Counted from the stretch's first letter, positions 30,411 to 38,883 are shown. The stretch is DNA of 64,000 bases from Comamonas terrigena NBRC 13299 (GCF_006740045.1 NZ_AP019749.1:2561001-2625000); one strand, 5' to 3'. The notes: a model not told the origin generated them from the sequence alone. Translations and numbers: made by a program.

Positions 30411-31277
30411 TCAAGAAATTGCATCGGCGGGCACCACCACCCGCACGCAGGTGCCGCGGCCCGGGCTGCTCTCCAGCGCAAACTGCGCCCCGATGCGCTG
30501 GGCACGGGCCCGCATGCCGTCCACCCCCCAGCCCCGCCCGGACTGACTGCGGCCAGCGCGTGGCACGGGCGCGTCTTCCATGCCGCAGCCGTCGTCCGCC
30601 ACCTCCAGGGTCCAGGAACCGACGGGCACGGGCTGCAGTTCCACGCGCAGAGAGGTCCCCTTGGAATGCTGCAAGGCATTGCTCATGGCCTCTTGCGCCA
30701 GAAAGGCCAGCTGCAGCCCTTTTTCCGCACGCGGGCTGGTGTCCGCCTCGTCCATCGGCATGTTCCACTGCATGACCATGCCACGTTCGCTCAGCAGCGG
30801 CTGCAGACGCCAGCGCATGGAGGCCAGGCGCTCGATCAGCGAGGCGTCCGCGTCGTCCAGTGCTTCCATCTCCACGCGCAGCGCAAACATGGCGTGTTCC
30901 ACGGCGTGCCGCACCTGCGCCAGATTCGGCTGCGGGGTCTCCAGCAGCGCCAGGGCCCCGGACAGGTGGCTGCCTGCACCATCGTGCAGGTCCTGGGCAA
31001 TGCGTTCGCGCTCGGCCCGCACTTCGGGCGAAACCCGCAGGCTGCTGCGGCGGCGCCAGCGCAACACCTTGGGCCACATCAGCCCGAACCAGGTGGCGGT
31101 GAGCAGGTGCAGCACCACGATCACGGCCCAGTTCTGCCATTCGTACAGCGCATCCGGCGATGCTGCCCCCAGATGCCAGTACAGGATGGCGGCAATCTCC
31201 AGCAGCCACAGCGCCGTGCCCGCCCCCAGCATCCAGGCGGGATGGCGCTGCGACCTGCGCTGGTGACGCCGCGGCAT
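30411..31277 (-). CDS. NarL/UhpB-type sensor histidine kinase
   Basis: A 288-residue membrane kinase. Two helices (TALWLLEIAAILYWHL and VIVVLHLLTATWFGLMW) leave almost no periplasmic loop, so it probably senses in or near the membrane. The HisKA_3 phosphoacceptor box is RERIAQDLHDGAGSHLSG (His near residue 99), followed by HATPase boxes: AQEAMSNALQHSKG, ADDGCGM, GWGVDGMRARAQRIGA and PGRGTCV. It starts 14 bp after the response regulator gene, so they form one unit. It is divergent from the CsgG-like operon, which is its likely target through the regulator. Confidence 0.92.
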   Translation of the reverse strand: MPRRHQRRSQRHPAWMLGAGTALWLLEIAAILYWHLGAASPDALYEWQNWAVIVVLHLLTATWFGLMWPKVLRWRRRSSLRVSPEVRAERERIAQDLHDGAGSHLSGALALLETPQPNLAQVRHAVEHAMFALRVEMEALDDADASLIERLASMRWRLQPLLSERGMVMQWNMPMDEADTSPRAEKGLQLAFLAQEAMSNALQHSKGTSLRVELQPVPVGSWTLEVADDGCGMEDAPVPRAGRSQSGRGWGVDGMRARAQRIGAQFALESSPGRGTCVRVVVPADAIS

Positions 31278-31291
31278 TCCGGCTTCGGCCG

Positions 31292-32053
31292 CTACAGCAG
31301 CCCCTGCGTCAAGGCCGCACGCACCGCCTGCGCCCGGCTGCGCACCTGTAGCTTGCGGTAGATGTTGCGCACATGGGTGTTGACGGTCAGCAGCGCAATT
31401 TCCAGCCTTTGCGAGATTTCCTGGCTGGTATAGCCATTGGCCACGTGGCGCAGGATGTCGCGCTCGCGCTCGGAGAGTTTTTCCGGCACACAGGCCTTGG
31501 CGTCGCGCTCCCCGCAGTTGCCGCGCAACCGCTGCAACAGCCGCCGTGCCAGGTGCGGCGTGATGGACGCGCCGCCATTGGCCACCTGCAGCACCGCCTG
31601 CACATAGCTGCCAAACCAGGAGTGCTTGACCAGATAGCCGGCCGCCCCCTGCTCGATCGCGCGCAGCAGCTGCGTATCCCCTTCCATCACCGAGATGATG
31701 ACCGTCTCCGCCGCAGGGCGCAGCGCACGCTGCAGGCCCATCAGGTCAAAGCCAGTGCCGTCTTCCAGGTTCAGATCGGCCAGCAGCACATCGAAAGCCT
31801 CCGCCCGCATCAGGCGCCGGGCTTCCTTGACGCTGGCGGCCTGCCCGACCAGCAAAACGCGCGAATCCCCCATCAGCTCCCGCCCTACCACGCTGCGGAT
31901 GTGCGCGTCGTCGTCCACCAGCAGCACACGCACCGGCTTCTCGCTCTGGCCCACCATGAAATCGGGCCACAACGACCTGTCCACAGCACCGGCACTGCCC
32001 GCCGAAAGCAGTGCAGCGTCGCAAACATACGGAGCTTCTTGTTCGGTGTGCAT
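31292..32053 (-). CDS. LuxR/NarL-type response regulator, likely controller of the divergent CsgG-like operon
   Basis: Receiver domain at about residues 40-155 with the acidic pocket LLVDDDAH, phosphoacceptor Asp in LLADLNLEDG, Ser/Thr in VIISVMEG and Lys in GYLVKHS. A LuxR-type helix-turn-helix is at about 190-250 (LSERERDILRHVANGYTSQE, then VNTHVRNIYRKLQVRSR). The ATG at 32053 gives 253 residues; the N-terminal 40 precede the receiver and are unusual. It is transcribed away from the repeat-protein operon across 326 bp, a layout typical of a local regulator, comparable in logic (not in sequence order) to CsgD of curli. Confidence 0.92.
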   Translation of the reverse strand: MHTEQEAPYVCDAALLSAGSAGAVDRSLWPDFMVGQSEKPVRVLLVDDDAHIRSVVGRELMGDSRVLLVGQAASVKEARRLMRAEAFDVLLADLNLEDGTGFDLMGLQRALRPAAETVIISVMEGDTQLLRAIEQGAAGYLVKHSWFGSYVQAVLQVANGGASITPHLARRLLQRLRGNCGERDAKACVPEKLSERERDILRHVANGYTSQEISQRLEIALLTVNTHVRNIYRKLQVRSRAQAVRAALTQGLL

Positions 32054-32379
32054 CACGGTGCGCCCTCCATCACTGTCTTTCAATGCTTACATGTAGTCAC
32101 TACCTAATTTTTTACCGCGTTTCCTGCCTCCCGCCTGTCAGCAGAAGCCTCGACCCCATTGCCACCGCACTCGGAAAGCGCGCGTTTTCCCGGAGGTGTG
32201 CAGACGTAGTACCCACTTACCAAATTTACGGGATTGGTTGTCAAAGCACGCAAACGGACACTTTCAACCAGGCCAGCAAGTGTTGCCAACCACGCGGACC
32301 AGCACCCACAGGCCGACCCGCAGAGATGGGCTCTGCGAGTCAACGGATGGACGTCACGAAATCTTCTAGGAGCGCAACC
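32054..32379. promoter_or_regulatory. Divergent regulatory region with a repeated CACT-ACC-AATTT motif
   Basis: This 326-bp gap is far more AT-rich than its surroundings. Two similar elements occur in the same orientation: GTAGT then CACTACCTAATTTTTTACCG (32093-32117), and GTAGTACC then CACTTACCAAATTTACGGG (32206-32232). They are 113 bp apart, one near each divergent start region, as expected for sites of the LuxR-type regulator encoded next door. The long leader before the repeat-protein gene (about 150 bp after the second element) ends in CTAGGAGCG, a good ribosome site. Confidence 0.55.
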
Positions 32380-32850
32380 ATGAAAAAAGTAATCGCAGTC
32401 GTTTCTCTGAGCCTGCTCGCCGCCTCTGCCTTCGCTGGCAAGCCCGGCGGCCACCCCGGCGGCCACGACGATGACAAGGACACCGGCCCCGCCATCTACC
32501 TGGACGGCAAGACCGTGCAAGTGACGTCGCTGAGCTGGAGCGCTGTCAGCAACAAGGCCTCATCCGGCGGCGATGCCCGCCAGAACATCTCGTCTAACAC
32601 CGGCAACGTGAACGTGGGTGCCGCACTGACGCAGATGACGTTCGGCAAGCTGGCCTACATCGGCAACAAAGCTGAATCGGGCGGCGATGCACGCCAGAAC
32701 CTGGCCACCAACGTAGGCAAGGTCGACATCGCCAAGCAACTGACCCAGGTGGTGGCGCTGAAGGGCTCGGCCGTGATGAACCACGCTTCCAGCGGCTCGT
32801 CGGCGGTGCAGAACATCTCCACCAACAACGGCTGCCAGACCTGCCAGTAA
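32380..32850 (+). CDS. Small secreted protein of 38-residue repeats, candidate fibre subunit
   Basis: I know no named family for this 156-residue protein. It has a Sec signal (MKKVIAVVSLSLLAASAFAG, cleavage near 19), then a Gly/His/Asp-rich stretch (PGGHPGGHDDDKD), then three gapless repeats: residues 48-85, 86-123 and 124-156. The core of each is N-K/H-A-x-S-G-G-x-A-x-Q-N-I/L-S/A-S/T-N-x-G, and the first two end LTQ. Regular Asn, Gln, Ser and Gly with alternate hydrophobics recall curlin and holdfast-type amyloid repeats, though the exact curlin motif is absent. The end GCQTCQ has two cysteines. It is first in an operon with a CsgG-like secretion lipoprotein, so it is the best candidate for the exported subunit. 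Confidence 0.82.
   Translation: MKKVIAVVSLSLLAASAFAGKPGGHPGGHDDDKDTGPAIYLDGKTVQVTSLSWSAVSNKASSGGDARQNISSNTGNVNVGAALTQMTFGKLAYIGNKAESGGDARQNLATNVGKVDIAKQLTQVVALKGSAVMNHASSGSSAVQNISTNNGCQTCQ
32521..32847 (+). repeat. Three 114-bp coding repeats (38 residues each, last one truncated)
   Basis: Units are 32521-32634, 32635-32748 and 32749-32847. The protein units align without gaps; SGGDARQN is identical in units 1 and 2. The DNA copies have diverged, so the duplication is not recent and the pattern has been kept by selection. Confidence 0.85.
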
Positions 32851-32859
32851 GGCCAGGCC

Positions 32860-32883
32860 CTGCCGCAACCCCGGTTGCGGCAG
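32860..32883 (+). terminator. Strong hairpin after the repeat-protein gene, no T-run
   Basis: CTGCCGCAACC pairs with GGTTGCGGCAG (11 bp possible, tight loop). With no T-run it is more likely an mRNA-stabilising or partial-termination hairpin, which would give more of the first protein than of the downstream export proteins. Confidence 0.55.
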
Positions 32884-32957
32884 ACGGCTGTCAGTGCGTG
32901 GAGCCACCACCCGGCTGACTCCACGCCCTTCCCCCTCATCGCCTCCCGGAGGTTCCC

Positions 32958-33371
32958 ATGCCTGCTTCCCCTCTTTTGCGCAGCCTCGTGATGGCCAGCT
33001 GCCTTGGCGTGACCGGACTCACGATGGCAGCGCCTGGCGAAGACACCATCCAGTTGCAGAACCCGGTGGAACATCTGCAGCTGCCCACGGGCAGCACCAC
33101 CAAGCCCCAGGGTCTGGGCAGCGATGCGGACGGCGTGCCCATGCACCTGCGCGCCAAGATCGCACGCTACGAAGCCCAGACCTTCAACGACCAGACCAGC
33201 GGCATCTACACCGATGGCGATGTGAACCGCATCGTCGGTGCACAGGCCAACCGCAAGACCTGCATCCAGGATGTGGGCAGCAACACCAATGCCACAGGCG
33301 CCACCCGCACGGGTAACGGACAGCAGCAGATCGTGGTGTTGCGTGGTGATTTGGTGAACATTTGCCGCTAA
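32958..33371 (+). CDS. Small secreted protein, possible assembly partner (HfaA/CsgF-like role guessed)
   Basis: A 137-residue protein with a Sec signal (SLVMASCLGVTGLTMAAPGE, cleavage near 25). I do not recognise a family with certainty. The middle has a run LRAKIARYEAQTFNDQTSGI, and the C-terminal third, CIQDVGSNTNATGATRTGNG followed by QQQIVVLRGDLVNICR, has two cysteines and an Asn/Thr/Gly-rich, beta-prone character like the tails of HfaA-type and other surface proteins. An excellent ribosome site (CGGAGG) precedes it. Its place between the repeat protein and the CsgG-like gene suggests a minor subunit or nucleator. Confidence 0.8.
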   Translation: MPASPLLRSLVMASCLGVTGLTMAAPGEDTIQLQNPVEHLQLPTGSTTKPQGLGSDADGVPMHLRAKIARYEAQTFNDQTSGIYTDGDVNRIVGAQANRKTCIQDVGSNTNATGATRTGNGQQQIVVLRGDLVNICR

Positions 33372-33428
33372 AAGCAAAGCAGCGCCCGAGCACCAGGGCG
33401 GCCACTAGGAAAACATCGAGAGGGAATC

Positions 33429-35078
33429 ATGCGCACCACCTTCGCACCCAGGAACCTGTGTCGTCCTCGCCTGCTCGCCGTCACCAGCCTGCTCAGCGCA
33501 GCAGGCCTGCTGACAGGCTGTGCGCCCATGAATCCGGCCAAGGATGCGGGCTACCACGCGCAGGCCAACGAAATCAACCGGCCAGTCGTGCGCCCCACGC
33601 GGTCGATCTCCAGTTTCTCCGATTCGCTGATGTGCATGGACCACCTGTTCCGTGAAACCGGCATGAGCACCGTGCTGATCACCAGCAAGTCCATCCCCGA
33701 CTACTCCGGCAAGATTGCCGTAGCCACCAAGGAAATGATCGTCACGGCGCTGTCGCAGATGTCGCGCGTCAGCAATGCCTTCCGCTTTGTGGACTATGAA
33801 GTCAATATCGCCCAGCAGGATACGGTGCAGAACCTGACCACCCTGCTGCTGAACAACAACCAGATACGCCTGCAGCGCCCCGCCCTCTATGTGTCCGGCG
33901 CCGTGGCCTTTGTGGACCAGCAGGTCACCGCCAACAACGTCGACATGGGCACCTCGGCCTCCCGCCTGGAAACCGGCTACAGCCAGAGCCGCCGTTCCTC
34001 GGTCATCGGCATGGAACTGCACCTGGGGGATTTCCGCAGCCGCACCATCATTCCCGGCCTGGACTCGGCCAATGAAATCGTCATCGGCAGCGGCGGTCAG
34101 GGCCTGGACCTGTCGGGCCGCATCGGCAACTACGGCGTGCAGTTCAATGTGGGCCGTGATTACACCCAGGGCTCGGGCCCGGCCATCCGCACCCTGGTGG
34201 AGCTGGCCATGATCGAGCTGCTGGGCAAATGGGCGCGTGTCCCCTACTGGCAATGCCTGACGCTGGAACAGACCCACCCCGAATTCATGCGCCAGATGCG
34301 CGAATGGTATGAAGATGCCAGCCCGGCCACACGGGGCCAGCTGGTGCGCCGCTCCCTGCTGCGCCGCGGCTATCTGCTCACGGAGAACCCGGACGACGCA
34401 ACCTTGCACACGGCACTGGCCCGCTTTCAGACCGATGAACGCATGGTCGTCACCGGCGTGGTGGACTTCCCCACCTATGAACGCAGCCTGCGCAATTTCG
34501 TCACCCTCTCGCCCGACGGCCACCTGCAGCGCATCGGCTGGGAAACGGCACCGAACAACAACACCACGGCGGCCGCCATCACCACCGACAAGCAAGGCCA
34601 GCCGCCCGAAGTGGATCTGCAGGTGGAAAACATCATGCTGGGCCGCTCCGGGTTCGAGCAGGGCGAACAGATCTTCCTGTCCGCCACCGTCTCCCGCTCC
34701 TCCTATCTGTCCTGCTACATGCGCAATGCGCGCAACGAAGTCATCCGCATCCTGCCCAATGCCACCAACAAGTCCGGCTGGGTGCCAGGCAACCAGGCGG
34801 TGCGCATTCCGGACTGGATGAGCCCCACCCCGGGCTTTGTGATGGATGCCGGCCTGCCGGGCCAGGAAACCGTGGGCTGCTTTGCCAGCGACAAGAACGT
34901 CAGCACGCAATTGCCGGCATCACTCCAGAAACCGGCCTTCCAGCCACTGCCCGGCATCACCAGCATGGAGCAGATTGCCGCGCAGATGCGTGAGGCAGCC
35001 GGGACCGGCTCCACCATCGGCCTGGCCCAGCTGCAATGGGAGGTCACGCCCAAGCGCCCCACCGCCCCCGGCAACTGA
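33429..35078 (+). CDS. CsgG/HfaB-like outer-membrane lipoprotein with added peptidoglycan-binding and DUF4384-like domains
   Basis: Lipobox LLTGC places the acylated Cys at residue 31. Residues about 60-275 resemble the CsgG/HfaB fold (SGKIAVATKEMIVTALSQMS, RPALYVSGAVAFVDQQV, GMELHLGDFRSRTIIPG, RTLVELAMIELLGKWARVPYW), which in curli forms a nonameric secretion channel. Residues about 305-360 look like a peptidoglycan-binding domain (LVRRSLLRRGYLL, TLHTALARFQTDERMVVTG). Residues about 395-480 resemble DUF4384 (GFEQGEQIFLSATVSRSSYL, then ARNEVIRILPN). At 549 residues it is about twice the size of CsgG. It is the third gene of the operon and the likely exporter for the two small proteins. Domain calls are by eye. 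Confidence 0.82.
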   Translation: MRTTFAPRNLCRPRLLAVTSLLSAAGLLTGCAPMNPAKDAGYHAQANEINRPVVRPTRSISSFSDSLMCMDHLFRETGMSTVLITSKSIPDYSGKIAVATKEMIVTALSQMSRVSNAFRFVDYEVNIAQQDTVQNLTTLLLNNNQIRLQRPALYVSGAVAFVDQQVTANNVDMGTSASRLETGYSQSRRSSVIGMELHLGDFRSRTIIPGLDSANEIVIGSGGQGLDLSGRIGNYGVQFNVGRDYTQGSGPAIRTLVELAMIELLGKWARVPYWQCLTLEQTHPEFMRQMREWYEDASPATRGQLVRRSLLRRGYLLTENPDDATLHTALARFQTDERMVVTGVVDFPTYERSLRNFVTLSPDGHLQRIGWETAPNNNTTAAAITTDKQGQPPEVDLQVENIMLGRSGFEQGEQIFLSATVSRSSYLSCYMRNARNEVIRILPNATNKSGWVPGNQAVRIPDWMSPTPGFVMDAGLPGQETVGCFASDKNVSTQLPASLQKPAFQPLPGITSMEQIAAQMREAAGTGSTIGLAQLQWEVTPKRPTAPGN

Positions 35079-35087
35079 AAGACCGCC

Positions 35088-36269
35088 ATGCGCCTTGTAC
35101 CCACCGCCCATGGACAGACTGTCGGCGGCGGGGCCTGGAACACCTCCAGGCTCTGCGTGCCGCTCGGGCTGGGGCTCGCCCTGCTGTGCAGCCCTGCCTT
35201 CGCACAGCCCCGACAAAGCCCCAGCCCCACCATCACCTTCCAGGAAGCGCAGACACCGCCCCGCATCGATGCGGACCAACTGCGCGGCCGCCGCCCCGCC
35301 GTCCAGCTGGAGGCCGACCAGCTCGGCAAGTCCACTGCCATCCAGCAGCTGCAGGCACAGGCCACGGCACCGCTGCCCAAGGGCGAGCGCACCGAGGCCA
35401 GCATCCGCGCCCAACGCGAAGCCGCCTGGCAATGGGGGCTGCTGCAACTGCACGGCCTGCACACGCCCCTGCAACCGGTACAGGCCCAGCAAAGCTTTGA
35501 GCGCGCCCAGGCACTGGGCCACCCCCTGGCAGCCGCCGGCCTGGCCTGGTGTGCCATCGATGGCTGCGGCCAGCGCCCCGAGCCCGAGGCCGCACGGCAA
35601 TGGATCCAGGCACTGCGCAAAACCGCCCCGGGCCGCGCCGCCTATTTGGAATGGCTGCTGCTCGACGATGTGGCGCCGCTGGATGAGGCCGTGCCGTCCA
35701 CTGCCCGGCGTGAAGGCATCAACACGGCCGGACGCAAACAGCAGCTGCTGCGCCAGGCGGCGGAAGCCGGCGATCCCAATGCCCGGGTGGAACTGGGCAT
35801 GGAACTTGCCGCCCAGGGCAAGACCAATGAAGCCATGGAACAGTTCCGCAGCGCCGCCAAAAGCTCGCAAGCGGCCAAACACAATCTGAACGTGCTCAGC
35901 GACCAGAAAGGCACCTTCAAATCACGCCCGTCCGGCAACGCCGGCCAGGCCGGTGGTGCCTGGCAGACCTTCAAGCAGGCCCGGGTCTACCACCGCGGCG
36001 AAGGCGTGCCCGCCAACTACACCGAAGCGATCCGGCTGTACAAGCGCGCCTCCGACATGGGCAGCGAGCCGGCCAAGCGCATGCTGGCCCTGATCTATTC
36101 CCGCCCCACGCCCGCCGGCGGTATCGATATCGGGTGGATGCAGCAGCTCGCCTACATGGATGTCACCCAGGATGGCGCCATCCCGCTGACGGCACCGACC
36201 GCCCCCACCAGCCTGACCCGCGACCCTACCCCGCTGTGGGATTACATCGCCCCCAGGTGGCGCAACTGA
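35088..36269 (+). CDS. Sel1/TPR-like repeat exported protein of the CsgG-like operon
   Basis: A 393-residue protein starting nine bases after the CsgG-like stop. A long N-region precedes a signal sequence (CVPLGLGLALLCSPAFAQ, cleavage near residue 40). Sel1-type helical repeats are visible: SFERAQALGHPLAAAGLAWC, LLRQAAEAGDPNARVELGME, and AIRLYKRASDMGSEPAKRML with YHRGEGVPANYTEA before it. Such repeats mediate protein contacts; a periplasmic scaffold or CsgE-like adaptor for the channel is a reasonable guess. A strong bidirectional terminator follows, so the operon has exactly four genes. Confidence 0.82.
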   Translation: MRLVPTAHGQTVGGGAWNTSRLCVPLGLGLALLCSPAFAQPRQSPSPTITFQEAQTPPRIDADQLRGRRPAVQLEADQLGKSTAIQQLQAQATAPLPKGERTEASIRAQREAAWQWGLLQLHGLHTPLQPVQAQQSFERAQALGHPLAAAGLAWCAIDGCGQRPEPEAARQWIQALRKTAPGRAAYLEWLLLDDVAPLDEAVPSTARREGINTAGRKQQLLRQAAEAGDPNARVELGMELAAQGKTNEAMEQFRSAAKSSQAAKHNLNVLSDQKGTFKSRPSGNAGQAGGAWQTFKQARVYHRGEGVPANYTEAIRLYKRASDMGSEPAKRMLALIYSRPTPAGGIDIGWMQQLAYMDVTQDGAIPLTAPTAPTSLTRDPTPLWDYIAPRWRN

Positions 36270-36312
36270 ACACGCCGCGTGCACCCCGGCAGCCGCGGAC
36301 TGTCAGACCATG

Positions 36313-36340
36313 AAAAAAGCGGCCCAGTGGGCCGCTTTTT
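36313..36340. terminator. Bidirectional terminator between the CsgG-like operon and tex
   Basis: AAAAAGCGGCCC (36314-36325) pairs with GGGCCGCTTTTT (36329-36340) around a 3-base loop; T-runs exist on both strands. It ends the plus-strand operon and the minus-strand tex gene. Confidence 0.93.
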
Positions 36341-36358
36341 CTTTCAGAGAGCAGGGCT

Positions 36359-38737
36359 TTATTTCTTCAGGCCCTGCAGCTTGGCAAAGGCCGATGCCAT
36401 GGCGTTCTGCTGCTCCGGCTGGTTGCCGCGCTGGGGCTGGGCATAGCCGCCCCGGTTGCCACCATGGCTGTTGCCGCGGCCGGCACTTTCAAAGCGGTTA
36501 TCGCGGGGGCCGTCGCGGCGTGCCGGTGCGGCGTCCAGCTTCATGCTCAGGCTGATGCGCTTGCGGGCCACGTCCACGTCCAGCACCTTGACCTTGACGA
36601 TCTGGCCGGTCTTGACGACCTCGCGCGCATCCTCCACGAACTTGTGGCTCATCTGGCTCACATGGACCAGTCCGTCCTGGTGCACGCCCAGGTCCACAAA
36701 GGCGCCGAACTGGGCCACGTTGCTCACCGTGCCTTCCAGCGTCATGCCTTCCTTCAGGTCCTTGATGTCCTCCACCCCGTCGTTGAAGCGGGCCACCACA
36801 AAGTCGGGGCGCGGATCGCGGCCGGGCTTTTCCAGCTCACCCAGAATGTCCTTGATGGTCACGGCACCGAACTTCTCGCTGGCGAACTGCTCGGGCTTGA
36901 GGCCCTTGAGCACATCGGCGCGGCCCATGATCTGGTCCACCGGCTTGCCTGTGGCCACAATGATCTGCTCCACCACGGCATAGGTCTCGGGGTGCACGCC
37001 GGTGATGTCCAGCGGATTGTCGCCACCGCGGATGCGCAGGAAACCGGCCGCCTGCTCGAAGGTCTTGGCGCCCAGGCCGGCCACCTCCATCAACTGCTTG
37101 CGGTTCTGGAACGAGCCATTGGCATCGCGCCAGCGCACCACCGACTTGGCGACCGCGCCCGACAGGCCCGAGACGCGGCTGAGCAGCGGGGCCGACGCGG
37201 TGTTCAGGTCCACGCCCACGGAGTTCACGCAGTCTTCGACCACGGCGTCCAGCTGGCGGGCCAACTCGCTCTGGTTCACATCGTGCTGGTACTGGCCCAC
37301 ACCGATGCTCTTGGGGTCGATCTTCACCAGCTCGGCCAGCGGATCCTGCAGGCGGCGCGCAATCGAGGCCGCGCCGCGCAGGCTCACGTCCACATCGGGC
37401 ATCTCCAGCGCCGCAAACTCGCTGGCCGAATACACCGAGGCACCGGCTTCGCTGACCACCACCTTCTCGATGGCCTTGTCGGCCTTGGCGGCGATCTTGA
37501 TCAGATCGGCCGCCAGCTTGTCGGTTTCACGGCTGGCCGTGCCGTTGCCGATGGCAATCAGGTTCACGCCATGCTTTTCCACCAGGCGCGCCAGCACCGC
37601 CAGCGAACCGTCCCAGTCGCGGCGCGGCTCGTGCGGGTAGATGGTAGTGGTGTCCACCAGCTTGCCGGTGCTGTCCACCACCGCCACCTTGACCCCGGTG
37701 CGGATGCCCGGGTCCAGGCCGATCACGGTGCGCTGGCCCGCCGGGGCGGCCAGCAGCAGATCGCGCAGGTTGTCGCCAAACACCTTGATGGCCACTTTTT
37801 CCGCGTCTTCACGCAGGCGGCTGAACAGGTCGCGCTCGGTCGACAGGCTCAGCTTGACGCGCCAGGTCCAGGCCACGCACTTGCGCAGCAGGTCGTCGGA
37901 CGCGCGCTTGGCATGGCTCCAGCCCAGGTGCAGGGCAATCCGGCCTTCGGCCAGGCTGGGCTGGCCGGGTTCCGGCTCCAGCGGCTGCACCAGCTTGGCT
38001 TCCAGCACTTCCAGTGCCCGGCCCCGGAACACGGCCAGCGCACGGTGCGAGGGCACGCGGCCAATGGGCTCGTCGTAGTCGAAATAGTCGCGGAACTTGG
38101 CGACCTCGGGGTCGTCCTCGTTCTTGCCCTCCACCTTCTTGGAGCGCAGCAGACCTTCCGCCCACAGCCATTCGCGCAGCTTCTGCACCAGGGACGGGTC
38201 TTCGGCCCAGCGCTCGGACAGGATGTCGCGCACGCCATCCAGCACCGCGAAGGTGGTCGAGAAATCAGGTCCCGGCTTGCCATCGTCCAGCGTGGTCGCC
38301 GGCTGGCAGAAGGCCTCGGCCTCCTTGTGCGGGTCCAGCGTGGGGTCGGCAAACAGCTTGTCGGCCAGTGGCTCGATGCCGAATTCCTTGGCAATCTGGC
38401 CCTTGGTGCGGCGCTTTTGCTTGAAAGGCAGGTAAATGTCTTCCAGTTCCTGCTTGGTCGGCGCCTGGGCAATGGCCAGACGCAGCACATCGGTCAGCTT
38501 GCCCTGCTCGTCGATGGCCTTGAGCACGGTCTCGCGGCGGTCTTCCAGCTCGCGCAGATAGGTCAGGCGCTCGTCCAGCGTGCGCAGCTGGGTATCGTCC
38601 AGGCCGCCCGTGACCTCCTTGCGGTAACGCGCCACAAACGGAACCGTGGCGCCGCCGTCGAGCAGTTCCACCGCCGCGCTCACCTGCTGCGGCTTGACAT
38701 TCAGTTCCTGGGCAATCTGGCCAATGATCTTTTGCAT
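36359..38737 (-). CDS. tex: Tex family RNA-binding transcription accessory protein
   Basis: Tex is a conserved S1-domain protein linked to transcription and RNA metabolism. The ATG at 38737 gives 792 residues starting MQKIIGQIAQELNVKPQQV, as in relatives; longer upstream reading is spurious. Recognisable parts are VPFVARYRKEVTGGLDDTQL near the N-terminus, the YqgF-like core VIGLDPGIRTGVKVAVVDS, helix-hairpin-helix sequence around LNTASAPLLSRVSGLSG, and the S1 domain GTVSNVAQFGAFVDLGVHQD near residue 660. The end is a Gly/Arg/Asn-rich tail. It stands alone. Confidence 0.96.
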   Translation of the reverse strand: MQKIIGQIAQELNVKPQQVSAAVELLDGGATVPFVARYRKEVTGGLDDTQLRTLDERLTYLRELEDRRETVLKAIDEQGKLTDVLRLAIAQAPTKQELEDIYLPFKQKRRTKGQIAKEFGIEPLADKLFADPTLDPHKEAEAFCQPATTLDDGKPGPDFSTTFAVLDGVRDILSERWAEDPSLVQKLREWLWAEGLLRSKKVEGKNEDDPEVAKFRDYFDYDEPIGRVPSHRALAVFRGRALEVLEAKLVQPLEPEPGQPSLAEGRIALHLGWSHAKRASDDLLRKCVAWTWRVKLSLSTERDLFSRLREDAEKVAIKVFGDNLRDLLLAAPAGQRTVIGLDPGIRTGVKVAVVDSTGKLVDTTTIYPHEPRRDWDGSLAVLARLVEKHGVNLIAIGNGTASRETDKLAADLIKIAAKADKAIEKVVVSEAGASVYSASEFAALEMPDVDVSLRGAASIARRLQDPLAELVKIDPKSIGVGQYQHDVNQSELARQLDAVVEDCVNSVGVDLNTASAPLLSRVSGLSGAVAKSVVRWRDANGSFQNRKQLMEVAGLGAKTFEQAAGFLRIRGGDNPLDITGVHPETYAVVEQIIVATGKPVDQIMGRADVLKGLKPEQFASEKFGAVTIKDILGELEKPGRDPRPDFVVARFNDGVEDIKDLKEGMTLEGTVSNVAQFGAFVDLGVHQDGLVHVSQMSHKFVEDAREVVKTGQIVKVKVLDVDVARKRISLSMKLDAAPARRDGPRDNRFESAGRGNSHGGNRGGYAQPQRGNQPEQQNAMASAFAKLQGLKK

Positions 38738-38883
38738 GCAATCGGGCGCCCCATGGCGCTGTAATTGGGAAACAAACGAGTGTGCCACAAGCATCCGGGC
38801 CCACCGCCGTCCCCGTGCCGCCCAGGCTGTGACCGAATGCAAATACGGATCGACGGCCTGCCGCGCCTTTCTAGAATGCAGCC

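Noticed and set aside
32380..32850. Calling the repeat protein a true curlin (CsgA)
   Set aside because: The curlin motif with its S-Q-G-N-A-Q spacing is absent and the repeat is 38 rather than about 22 residues, so only a functional analogy is claimed.
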